A stretch of 20,181 bases of DNA from CBDTYW01 sp965364735 (lineage in GTDB: Bacteria; Actinomycetota; Nitriliruptoria; Nitriliruptorales; Nitriliruptoraceae): NCBI GenBank assembly GCA_965364735.1, contig CBDTYW010000032.1, positions 1-20,181 on the forward strand, written 5' to 3'. Made by a program: the position numbers and the translations under genes. How positions within the stretch are numbered: the stretch's first letter is position 1; each line of letters opens with the position of its first letter. The notes under the pieces were generated by a model that saw only the letters and a list, made by a program, of their open reading frames with translations, was not told where the DNA came from and searched no databases. Shown in pieces: positions 1 through 6,471 of the stretch.

Positions 1-1874
1 ACCGCTGCGAGGACGCCGCCGGCGCCCGTCGACGGGAGGCTCACGGGCGCTGGGGTGGTCGTCGGGCTCGGCGACGGTGCCGGTGCCACGGTGGCTGGCG
101 TCGTCTCGGGCGGGCTCGCGGGAAGATCGCTGCGCTCGGCGAGCGGGCCGGTGCGCTGCTCCATGCGTGACGCCCCGGCATCGGTGCCCCACGCGGACAC
201 GAACGTCGACTCGGAGCCGTGGACGGTGGTGTTGGTCACCCGCAGGTGGTCGCCGTGGAAGGCGTCGGCGGTGATGTCCATGACCCAGGTCGCGGTGTCC
301 TCGCCCTCGAAGAAGCGGATGTGCGGGTTCCCGGCGAGCACGCCGGCAGTCACCAGCGGCGCGAGGGGCTCGCCGCCGGGCACGACCTCGTCGACGAAGC
401 CGCGATTGGTCACCGCAGGCGTCAGGAACTCGACCGCCGGGTTGGGCAGCAGCGGGTTGAAGCCCGTGGAGTCGTAGATCGCCGGGTTGAAGGGGTCCCG
501 GGTGACGTCGGCGGCGAAGGTCGGGTGGATGTCGCCGGTGATCACGACCACGTCGCTGACGTCGGCTGCCTCGATCGCGTCGATCAGGCGGTTGCGCTCG
601 GCCTGGTAACCGTCCCACTGGTCGCCGTTGAGCGAGTTGCCGCCGTTGCGCACCCCGATGGTCGTCATCAGGTCACCGAGCTCGTCCGGGAGCACCGGGA
701 TCCCGCCGAGGTACCAGGGCGCGAGCATCGTCTGGTTGTGCAGGATCTTCCACTGCACACCGTCGGCCTGCGCCGTGGCCAAACCGGCATGCAACCACTC
801 GCGCTGGGCCAGCGAGATCATGATCCGGTCATCGGCGGTGGCTTCCGGGACGAAGATCCCCATCGCATCGCCGGGCTCACCGATGAGCGGGATGTCGTCG
901 CCGCGAGGCTGCTCGTCGCGCTCCAGTCGGGTGTCGAGCGAGAAGATCTCCAGCAGCGTTCCCCAGCGGTGACGGCGCCAGATCCGCATCGGGTCGGACG
1001 GGTCGGGTGCGCGCGACGGAATCCACTCGCGCCACGCCTGGACGCCGTTGTCGATGCGCTGACGGAAGTCGCCCTGCGTCTCGGGGTCGTGGTCGGGGGA
1101 CCCGTCGCGCCAGGTGTCGTTGACGGTCTCGTGGTCGTCCCAGATCACGAGCCACGGGTGGACCTGGTGGCACCGCTGCAGGTCTGGGTCGCGGCGGTAC
1201 TGGCCGTAGCGCTGGCGGTACTCGTCGAGCTCGACCAGCTCGACCTCAGGGAACATCGGACGATCGACGTTGCCCCGCGCGTCGGACTCGTAGATGTAGT
1301 CGCCCATGTGCAGGATCAGGTCGAGGTCGGCCTCGGCGAGCACGCGGTAGACGTTGAAGAAGCCGTTCTTGTAGTTCGCGCACGTGGCGGTGCCGATGCG
1401 GAACCGGTCGACCGTCGAGGTCGGCAGCGGCGCGGTGCGGGTGCGTCCGACGACGCTCGCGCGGCCGAGCGCGGCGAACGCGTAGAAGTAGGTCGTGTCG
1501 GGGGCGAGGCCGCCCGGGTCGACGTGGACGGTGTAGTCGCGGGCAACCGTCGTCGTGACGGTTCCGCGGGCGACGACGTCGGTGAAGCCCAGGTCGGTGG
1601 CGATCACCCAGTCGACGTCGACGTCGCCGGAGTCGACGCCGCTCCCGGCTCCGCCTGACGGGTCGTCGACGGGGACCTCGGTGACGCGCGTCCACAGCAC
1701 GACGGAGTCCGGGATCGGATCACCGGATGCGACGCCGTGCAGGAACGGCCAGAGCGGGTCGTCGCGCAGCGCGTCGCCGGAGGTCTGGGCAGCGGCGGGC
1801 CGCATCGCGAGGCCGAGCGCGGCCGCCACCCCAGCGGCGGACTGGAGGAATGAACGGCGTGTCGTGCGGGCCAC
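1..1874 (-). CDS. phoD: PhoD-family alkaline phosphatase/phosphodiesterase, Tat-exported, LPXTG-type end (partial)
   Basis: Secreted metal-dependent phosphatase of the PhoD family, expected to release phosphate from phosphoesters outside the cell. I chose the GTG start at 1874 because it puts a twin-arginine signal (TRRSFLQ, residues 5-11) followed by a hydrophobic stretch and an AAAQ cleavage region at the N-terminus; the nearby ATG at 1882 is out of frame. Family motifs appear in order: TCANY near residue 165, HMGDYIYE at 189-196, WDDHE at 245-249, LDTRLERDEQ, WKILHNQT, and GDIH at 447-450. These supply the expected metal-binding Asp and His residues. After the catalytic domain comes a Pro/Thr/Ser linker, then LPSTG (residues 613-617) and GAGGVLAA at the window edge, which looks like the beginning of a wall-sorting signal. 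The C-terminus lies outside the window. Family assignment is firm; wall anchoring is inferred because the hydrophobic tail is not visible. Confidence 0.93.
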   Translation of the reverse strand, partial: MARTTRRSFLQSAAGVAAALGLAMRPAAAQTSGDALRDDPLWPFLHGVASGDPIPDSVVLWTRVTEVPVDDPSGGAGSGVDSGDVDVDWVIATDLGFTDVVARGTVTTTVARDYTVHVDPGGLAPDTTYFYAFAALGRASVVGRTRTAPLPTSTVDRFRIGTATCANYKNGFFNVYRVLAEADLDLILHMGDYIYESDARGNVDRPMFPEVELVELDEYRQRYGQYRRDPDLQRCHQVHPWLVIWDDHETVNDTWRDGSPDHDPETQGDFRQRIDNGVQAWREWIPSRAPDPSDPMRIWRRHRWGTLLEIFSLDTRLERDEQPRGDDIPLIGEPGDAMGIFVPEATADDRIMISLAQREWLHAGLATAQADGVQWKILHNQTMLAPWYLGGIPVLPDELGDLMTTIGVRNGGNSLNGDQWDGYQAERNRLIDAIEAADVSDVVVITGDIHPTFAADVTRDPFNPAIYDSTGFNPLLPNPAVEFLTPAVTNRGFVDEVVPGGEPLAPLVTAGVLAGNPHIRFFEGEDTATWVMDITADAFHGDHLRVTNTTVHGSESTFVSAWGTDAGASRMEQRTGPLAERSDLPASPPETTPATVAPAPSPSPTTTPAPVSLPSTGAGGVLAA

Positions 1875-1985
1875 GTGAGCATCCTGGGCGTGTGCGTGCG
1901 TGCCGGGACGGTAGGCCGAGATCGCGCGACCGGCCGCGGGCGGCCACCTGCTCATGGTGGGCGACGAACTCGTCACGACGTCCGT

Positions 1986-1991
1986 TAGCCT
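1986..1991 (+). promoter_or_regulatory. Candidate -10 box for tRNA-Ser(TGA)
   Basis: TAGCCT fits the TAnnnT -10 pattern common in actinobacteria and sits 12 nt before the tRNA 5' end, giving a very short leader. I see no clear -35 box at 16-18 nt spacing, so the call rests on position and one hexamer. Confidence 0.35.
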
Positions 1992-2003
1992 GTCGCTCCC
2001 TCT

Positions 2004-2090
2004 GGAGGGTTGGCAGAGCGGACGAATGCACTGGTCTTGAAAACCAGCGGGCCCGCAAGGGTCTCAAGGGTTCGAATCCCTTACCCTCCG
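2004..2090 (+). tRNA. tRNA-Ser(TGA)
   Basis: An 87-nt class II tRNA. The acceptor strands GGAGGGT (2004-2010) and ACCCTCC (2083-2089) pair fully, with discriminator G2090. The anticodon stem CTGGT/ACCAG encloses loop CTTGAAA, so the anticodon is TGA (2038-2040). A long variable arm follows, as expected for serine, then a T-arm with TTCGAAT. No CCA is encoded. Seven bases downstream begins a 43-bp element that recurs behind the tRNA-Ser(GCT) array. Confidence 0.96.
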
Positions 2091-2097
2091 CGACCGC

Positions 2098-2140
2098 GCT
2101 GGCTCGGCTGTTCGTGTCGGCATCGTCACTGCGTTCCTCA
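2098..2140 (+). repeat. 43-bp element, copy 1, behind tRNA-Ser(TGA)
   Basis: This 43-bp stretch matches 6321-6363 at 39 of 43 positions without gaps; the differences are single-base substitutions. Both copies lie just 3' of tRNA-Ser sequence. Here the sequence after the element diverges, so the long hairpin formed at the second locus is not preserved. Its nature is unknown: it could be a dispersed intergenic repeat, an old tRNA terminator, or the trace of a duplication that included tRNA flanks. Confidence 0.7.
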
Positions 2141-2257
2141 TGACCGGACCGCCCCGGCGAGGACGGAGCGCAGCCGGGCTGTTGACGCGCCCTTCGCAGC
2201 GTGATAAATCGGACAAGTCGCCGCATCGTGCAGTGGCTGGGACGAGGGGAACTGGTC

Positions 2258-3682
2258 ATGAGGTCATTCTCGCGCGCGCGGAGCGCAGCTGCATGTTCGG
2301 TGCTGCTGTCAGCGGTGCTGCTGGCAGCCGTGCCAGCCTCAGCTCAGGAGCAAGGGGACGGAGACGACCGGAGCACGCGAACTGCACCTCGTGCAGGTGC
2401 GCGGACACAGGCGCCGGCCGCACGCGCCGCGTCGAGCGGGCAGCTCGTCCACGGAGATGCGTTCAATGCGATCGGGTCGGACGAGTCGTTCGCGTCGTTC
2501 GACCTGAGCACACCGGGGACGGTGACGCCCATGGGGCCGCTGCTCGACGGCTTCGTCGACATGGCGTTGGGTGGCGACGCCGGGCCCGGGGGCGTGCTGT
2601 ACGCGATCCAGCGGGACGGGATGCTCGTCTCGGTCGCGCTCGACGGGACGAGGACGGCGATCGGCGCTTCGTCCTCGACGACCTCGATCGACGCGATGGC
2701 GTTCGATGCCGACACCTCGACGATGTACGCGGCGAGCGGCAACTTCGGCGCCGGCGACTCGTCGCTCTACACCGTGGACCTCGGAACCGGCGCGCTGACC
2801 TCGCTCGGGACCATCGCCGGCTTCGTCGTGGACGGCATGACGTTCGACACCGGCGGAACGCTCTACGCGATGGATCAATATGGTCTGTGGGGCACGATCG
2901 ACACGACCCTGGCGACCGTCACGGTCATCGCGACGCTCGACTACGACGACGGTGCGCTGACCTTCGAGGGGCTCGACACCGACGACGCAACCGGAACGCT
3001 CTACATCTCCTCGAACTCATCCACCGAGGGGGACGTGCTGCGCATCGTCGACCCGTTGACGGCAACGACCACCAGCGTCGGAGCCCTGGGGGACGGCAAC
3101 CAGTTCCCGTGGATCGCGATCGCGCCGGGCGAGGAACCCCCGGCCACGCCGACCTGCTTCGGGCTGGATGCGACCATCGTCGGCACGGAGGGCGATGACG
3201 TGATCAACGGGACCTCAGGGCCAGACGTGATCGTCGGGTTGGGGGGTGCCGACACGATCCGTGGTCTGGGTGGTGACGATGTGATCTGTGGCAACGACGG
3301 CAACGATTCGTTGCTCGGAGGCAACGGTGAGGATCGGATCAACGGCGGCAACGGCGACGACTACCTGCATGGTGGAGCAGGCAACGACCTGCTGAACGGG
3401 AGCAAGGGCGAGGACTCGCTGCACGGCTCTGACGGCAATGACACGCTCAAGGGCGGCCAGGACGCCGACTCCCTCCATGGGGACAACGGCAACGACTACC
3501 TGGCTGGCAACACCGGTGACGACCGAATGTTCGGCGGCGCAGGCGTTGACTGGTTCAACGGCGGTCCCGGTGCTGACCGGATCCATGCCAACGACGGGAT
3601 CGGAGGCGAGTGGATCGACGGCGGACCTGACAGCGATGTCTGCACAACGGATCCCACCGACTCCGTCAGCAACTGCCCGTAG
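2258..3682 (+). CDS. Secreted propeller-like protein with C-terminal RTX calcium-binding repeats
   Basis: A 474-residue exported protein. The ATG at 2258 has a strong ribosome binding site (GAGGGGA at 2244-2250, 7 nt spacing) and begins a typical Sec signal peptide (basic MRSFSRARS, hydrophobic core, cleavage near ASAQ at residue 30). Residues about 55-290 hold repeating LYAI/LYTVD/LYAMD/LYISS strands separated by short Gly/Asp turns, suggesting a beta-propeller of the DUF4394 or NHL kind; this is inferred from pattern. From residue 309, about 15 nonapeptides of the form GGxGxDxLx run to residue 443, a classic RTX calcium-binding roll. The protein ends with a Cys-containing tail. An N-terminal Sec signal rather than reliance on a type I exporter fits a Gram-positive host. 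Function beyond extracellular calcium-dependent folding or adhesion cannot be named. A strong hairpin follows the stop. Confidence 0.88.
   Translation: MRSFSRARSAAACSVLLSAVLLAAVPASAQEQGDGDDRSTRTAPRAGARTQAPAARAASSGQLVHGDAFNAIGSDESFASFDLSTPGTVTPMGPLLDGFVDMALGGDAGPGGVLYAIQRDGMLVSVALDGTRTAIGASSSTTSIDAMAFDADTSTMYAASGNFGAGDSSLYTVDLGTGALTSLGTIAGFVVDGMTFDTGGTLYAMDQYGLWGTIDTTLATVTVIATLDYDDGALTFEGLDTDDATGTLYISSNSSTEGDVLRIVDPLTATTTSVGALGDGNQFPWIAIAPGEEPPATPTCFGLDATIVGTEGDDVINGTSGPDVIVGLGGADTIRGLGGDDVICGNDGNDSLLGGNGEDRINGGNGDDYLHGGAGNDLLNGSKGEDSLHGSDGNDTLKGGQDADSLHGDNGNDYLAGNTGDDRMFGGAGVDWFNGGPGADRIHANDGIGGEWIDGGPDSDVCTTDPTDSVSNCP
3182..3586 (+). repeat. RTX nonapeptide repeats (about 15 x 27 bp)
   Basis: In-frame array of 27-bp units encoding GGxGxDxLx-type nonapeptides, beginning at GTEGDDVIN and ending at GGPGADRIH, with a degenerate unit after it. 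The units differ at DNA level, so the array is old and selected as protein. Such repeats bind calcium and fold as a parallel beta-roll. Confidence 0.92.
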
Positions 3683-3699
3683 GTGATCAGGCAGCAGGA

Positions 3700-3722
3700 G
3701 TCCCGGCCGTCACGGCCGGGAC
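3700..3722 (+). terminator. Terminator hairpin after RTX gene
   Basis: GTCCCGGCCG and CGGCCGGGAC form a perfect 10-bp stem with loop TCA, 17 bp past the stop codon of the RTX gene. There is no T-tract, as is common for intrinsic terminators in high-GC genomes. The rest of the gap up to 3912 shows nothing else that I can support. Confidence 0.6.
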
Positions 3723-3912
3723 GCACTGCGGGAGAGCGAGATCACCTTCAACGAGCCGGTGACGCGCCACGACGCGCGAACGGCCTCGGGCTCCTCCACG
3801 GCGTCGGAGCGTTGACGGGGGCTGGCACCACCGTCGCATCCAAGAGATCCGGCACGCGCGCCGGACATCCGGCAGGATGCTCCCGTACGTGTCGATGCTT
3901 GGAGGAACCCCG

Positions 3913-4800
3913 ATGACGTCACTCAAGAGCGTCGGCGCCCGCAGCGTCGGACTGCGCGGACAGGTCAGCGACCTCGCGTCAGGCGATCCGGCGGCCCCGC
4001 CTGACGCCCCGCATGCCCCGTCCACCGTCCGGCTCTGGACCGACCCGCGGCTCGACGGCCCGCCGAACATCCTGCAGGGTGGCATCGCGGCGTCGCTGAT
4101 CCCGACCGCCGTCGTCTTGGGCACCGAGCTCGTCGACCGGGCACGGCTGACGTCCTTCGATGCCCGGCTGATCGCGCCGACACCGCTCGACACCGAGCTC
4201 GTGGCGATGGTCCACCACCCGCTGGGCGATGGCACCGACTGGACCGTGGAGGTGCAGCACTTCGGCCGCACGACCGTGTCGGGCATCGCGAACTTCGACG
4301 GGCCTGCGGGCGACGAACCTGAGCTCCCGCAGCTGCGCGCCTTCGCGTTCGGTGATCTCCCGCAGCCGCAGCCGCAGCCGCACATGGCCAGCTGCGTGGT
4401 CTGCGGATCGGCCGCCGTCGACGGCCTCGACCTGCATCCTGGGATCATGGACGGCGACCGGGTGCTGAACGCATGGACCCCCGGCCCCGAACACGTCGAC
4501 GACAACACCGGCAGGATCGACCTCCGTTGGCTCGCCGGCGCGCTCGACTGCCCCACCGCGTGGGCCACGAAGCGCCACCTCGACGAGAACGGCTGGATCG
4601 GCGCGCTCCTCGGTGGCTTCCGCTACCGCCGCTTCCGTGACGTCGCCGACGAGCCCGTGCGCATCGCGGCATCGCTCGATGCCGCCGACGGACGCAAGTT
4701 CCGCGCCACGTCCGCGATGTTCACCGAGTCCGGCGACCTGATCGCGACCGCGAGCACCTTCATGATCGGCGTCGCGTCCATCCCGGCGCCGCCGGTCTGA
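3913..4800 (+). CDS. Double-hotdog thioesterase-like protein with CxxC motif
   Basis: A 295-residue cytoplasmic protein without signal peptide or membrane segments. The ATG at 3913 is preferred over the in-frame ATG at 3877 because GGAGGA at 3901-3906 lies 6 nt before it. The pattern (NILQGGIAASL near residue 52, then SFDARLIAPTP, FGRTTVSG, and in the second half LAGALDCPTAWA and FRATSAMFTESGDLIA) fits two hotdog-type halves, so acyl-CoA thioesterase or a related acyl-binding role is likely. The second half opens with CVVCG (161-165) and DGLDLHPG, a signature I recall from actinobacterial hotdog proteins of unknown substrate. The halves are joined by a QPQPQP linker made by a CAGCCG hexanucleotide repeat. 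It converges on the BrkB-like gene with 29 bp between them. The exact reaction is unknown. Confidence 0.75.
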   Translation: MTSLKSVGARSVGLRGQVSDLASGDPAAPPDAPHAPSTVRLWTDPRLDGPPNILQGGIAASLIPTAVVLGTELVDRARLTSFDARLIAPTPLDTELVAMVHHPLGDGTDWTVEVQHFGRTTVSGIANFDGPAGDEPELPQLRAFAFGDLPQPQPQPHMASCVVCGSAAVDGLDLHPGIMDGDRVLNAWTPGPEHVDDNTGRIDLRWLAGALDCPTAWATKRHLDENGWIGALLGGFRYRRFRDVADEPVRIAASLDAADGRKFRATSAMFTESGDLIATASTFMIGVASIPAPPV

Positions 4801-4829
4801 GGCGAGCGGTCAACCGGTTCCAGAAGCTG

Positions 4830-5903
4830 TCACGACGCTTCGCGCGTCGGTGCGGTGTCGTCGAGGTCACCCCGCGGGACGACGAGTTCGTCGACGTCAG
4901 TGGTACGGGTCCGGCTGAGCCGGACGGTCGCCCCGGTCTGCGCGGCGATCTCGGACAGCCGTCGCTGAGCACGCTTCCACGGCGGCGCCTGGCCTTCGCG
5001 CTCCGTCGGCCACATGCGCTCGATCTCCGCGTTGAACTCCGCCCCGAGGAGCATCGCGAAGCCCTGGATGTAGAGCCAGAGCAGGAGGAGCAGGGGCACG
5101 GCGAGCGGTCCGTAGACGCTCTCGTCGCCGAAGGCTGAGGTCGAGTAGACGCGCAGCCCCAACGTGCCGAGCAGGCCGATCGTGGTCGCGAGCGCGGCGC
5201 CGGGGAGGTCTCGGCGCCATGGGGTGCTCCAGGGCGCGGCGACGTGGTAGAGGACGGCCACGAACGCGGTCACGACGGCGAAGGCGGTCGGCCAGTAGAC
5301 GCTGCGCCAGACGATGCCCCAGGCGTCCGGCAGACCCGCCCACACCGCGATCCGGTCACCGAACCCGGGGCCGGCGACGATCACCGGGATGAGGAGGACG
5401 CCGCCCACCACGCCGACGACCGTCAGCAGCAGGCCGTACAGGATCGACTTCCAGCTCGCCCGGGTCCGCTCGAGGTTGTAGGCGATGGTGATCGAGTTGA
5501 CGAGCACGCGCAGGGCTCGGGACGCGGAGAAGAGCGTCAGCACGAACCCGAACGAGATCACGTCGGCGCGACGCTGACCGAGGATGTTCTCCACCAGGGG
5601 GATCACCCTGGTGTCGACGGTCTCGCTGTCGAACATGGCGAGCGAGGCGTCACGGACGACCTGGGTGACCTCTGCCTGGAAGTCCGCCCCGAGCGCGGAT
5701 CCGACGAGGCCTGCCACGCCGACGATCGTCAGCAGCAGCGGCGGCAACGCGAGCAGCACGAAGAACGCGATCTCGGCGCTGAGCCCGAGGATCCGATCGT
5801 CCACCGCGTCGATGATCGTGCGGATCAGCAGCTCCACAGGCTCACGCACCCGCGACGGCAGGCGGGCGACCACACGGGCCACGGAGCGGGGGACATCCTT
5901 CAC
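4830..5903 (-). CDS. YihY/virulence factor BrkB family membrane protein
   Basis: A 357-residue integral membrane protein with a GTG start at 5903. About six hydrophobic segments are visible (roughly residues 44-68, 113-135, 155-178, 203-221, 236-254 and 268-290). Hallmarks include LSAEIAFFVLLALPPLLL near residue 41, SASRALRVLVNSITIAYN near 126, and YGPLAVPLLLLLWLYIQGF followed by LLGAEFNAEIER near 264-295. The polar C-terminal tail of about 60 residues is probably cytoplasmic. Members were once called ribonuclease BN in error; their biochemical function is not firmly established and envelope or transport roles are proposed. It is monocistronic and convergent with the hotdog gene. The family call is secure from the C-terminal motif. 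Confidence 0.93.
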   Translation of the reverse strand: MKDVPRSVARVVARLPSRVREPVELLIRTIIDAVDDRILGLSAEIAFFVLLALPPLLLTIVGVAGLVGSALGADFQAEVTQVVRDASLAMFDSETVDTRVIPLVENILGQRRADVISFGFVLTLFSASRALRVLVNSITIAYNLERTRASWKSILYGLLLTVVGVVGGVLLIPVIVAGPGFGDRIAVWAGLPDAWGIVWRSVYWPTAFAVVTAFVAVLYHVAAPWSTPWRRDLPGAALATTIGLLGTLGLRVYSTSAFGDESVYGPLAVPLLLLLWLYIQGFAMLLGAEFNAEIERMWPTEREGQAPPWKRAQRRLSEIAAQTGATVRLSRTRTTDVDELVVPRGDLDDTAPTREAS

Positions 5904-5991
5904 CCGCCCAGCGTAGGCCGGCAGTGGACCGATCTCGGCGAGCCCATCATGACCTGACGGCCCGGAAGGAGAACCGCGACTGCATGGCCGC

Positions 5992-5997
5992 TACGCT
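5992..5997 (+). promoter_or_regulatory. Candidate -10 box for tRNA-Ser(GCT)
   Basis: TACGCT fits the TAnnnT pattern. If used, transcription would begin near 6004 and give a leader of about 57 nt containing the 6039-6056 hairpin. No convincing -35 box is visible. Confidence 0.28.
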
Positions 5998-6038
5998 CTG
6001 TCGCCGTTGGCCGCAGCCCCGCTGAGGTCGACGATCGA

Positions 6039-6056
6039 CCGGGAGCTTGCTCCCGG
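6039..6056 (+). other. Compact hairpin in the 5' leader of tRNA-Ser(GCT)
   Basis: CCGGGAGC-TT-GCTCCCGG is a perfect 8-bp inverted repeat whose natural fold is a 7-bp stem closed by a CUUG tetraloop, an exceptionally stable loop. It ends 4 nt before the mature tRNA 5' end. It may be a processing or pausing signal in the precursor, or a terminator shielding the tRNA from upstream reads. Neither of the other two tRNA genes here has an equivalent. Confidence 0.6.
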
Positions 6057-6060
6057 CCGA

Positions 6061-6150
6061 GGAGACATCGCCTAGTCAGGTCTATGGCGCGGGACTGCTA
6101 ATCCCGTTGGGTACATCGTGCCCTCGAGGGTTCGAATCCCTCTGTCTCCG
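6061..6150 (+). tRNA. tRNA-Ser(GCT)
   Basis: A 90-nt class II tRNA. Acceptor GGAGACA (6061-6067) pairs with TGTCTCC (6143-6149), discriminator G6150, and CCA follows at 6151-6153, unlike the other two tRNAs here. The D-stem is GCC/GGC. The anticodon stem CGGGA/TCCCG encloses loop CTGCTAA with anticodon GCT (6097-6099). The variable arm GGGTAC/GTGCCC has a 3-nt loop, and the T-arm is GAGGG-TTCGAAT-CCCTC. The gene is the intact head of an array of truncated copies that follow it without a gap. Confidence 0.96.
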
Positions 6151-6154
6151 CCAC

Positions 6155-6184
6155 GCACGTTCCGCGCCTTCGCGCGGGACGTGC
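6155..6184 (+). other. Hairpin joining tRNA-Ser(GCT) to truncated copy 2
   Basis: GCACGTTCCGCGC (6155-6167) pairs over all 13 positions, with one G-T wobble, to GCGCGGGACGTGC (6172-6184) around loop CTTC. The right arm is itself the anticodon-arm start of the next truncated tRNA copy, so the hairpin and that anticodon arm exclude each other. It could end tRNA transcription, but no T-tract follows. Confidence 0.7.
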
Positions 6185-6239
6185 TCATCCCGTTGGGTAC
6201 AACGTGCCTCGAGGGTTCGAATCCCTCTGTCTCCGCCAC

Positions 6240-6269
6240 GCACGTTCCGCGCCTTCGCGCGGGACGTGC
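6240..6269 (+). other. Hairpin joining truncated tRNA copies 2 and 3
   Basis: An exact second copy of the 6155-6184 hairpin: arms 6240-6252 and 6257-6269 with loop CTTC. Again the right arm belongs to the anticodon-arm segment of the following copy. Confidence 0.7.
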
Positions 6270-6320
6270 TCATCCCGTTGGGTACAACGTGCCCTCGAGG
6301 GTTCGAATCCCTCTGTCTCC

Positions 6321-6363
6321 GCTGGTTCGGCTGATCGGGTCGGCATCGTCACGGCGTTCCTCA
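6321..6363 (+). repeat. 43-bp element, copy 2, behind the tRNA-Ser(GCT) array
   Basis: Matches 2098-2140 at 39 of 43 positions. It starts at the discriminator G of the last truncated tRNA copy and supplies the left arm and much of the loop of the long hairpin 6324-6384. Confidence 0.7.
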
Positions 6364-6384
6364 GGGTGCCGACCCGGCCGAACC
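6324..6384. terminator. Long hairpin between tRNA array and convergent gene
   Basis: GGTTCGGC (6324-6331) pairs with GCCGAACC (6377-6384), and CGGGTCGGCA (6336-6345) pairs with TGCCGACCCG (6367-6376): 18 perfect pairs with a 4-nt bulge on the left and a 21-nt loop. It lies between the tRNA array (+) and the stop of the convergent gene at 6472 (-), so a bidirectional terminator is plausible. The large loop is unusual for a simple terminator. Confidence 0.55.
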
Positions 6385-6471
6385 GAACCTCGCTTTGCTC
6401 AGGATCGCTCAGGCCGCGATGGTCAAGGCCAAGGGCGATCGGGGAGGGCGGACAGCCGGCCCCATCCAGCG

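Larger units (their letters stand above)
6087..6321 (+). repeat. Tandem array of 5'-truncated tRNA-Ser(GCT) copies
   Basis: Three units with an 85-bp period: 6087-6171 (inside and just after the real tRNA), 6172-6256 and 6257-6321 (cut short at the discriminator base). Each holds the tRNA from the end of the D-stem to the 3' end: anticodon arm, variable arm, T-arm and 3' acceptor strand. The first two are followed by a 21-bp spacer starting CCACGCACG. Units 2 and 3 share an extra G and an A-to-C change in the anticodon loop (8-nt loop CGTGCTCA) and a T-to-A change in the variable loop; unit 2 also lacks one C before the T-arm. They have no 5' acceptor strand, so they cannot fold as ordinary tRNAs. 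Confidence 0.92.

Noticed and set aside
219..1658. A 479-codon open frame on the + strand opposite PhoD
   Set aside because: The minus strand carries all PhoD motifs in order; the + frame has no recognisable domain.
1720..2259. A 179-codon minus-strand frame upstream of PhoD
   Set aside because: It runs through the tRNA-Ser(TGA) gene (giving the typical GFEPLRPLR peptide) and overlaps the PhoD start in another frame.
6087..6321. CRISPR array
   Set aside because: The repeats are long, tRNA-derived and contiguous; the 21-bp interval is the same each time, not a set of unique spacers, and no cas gene is present.
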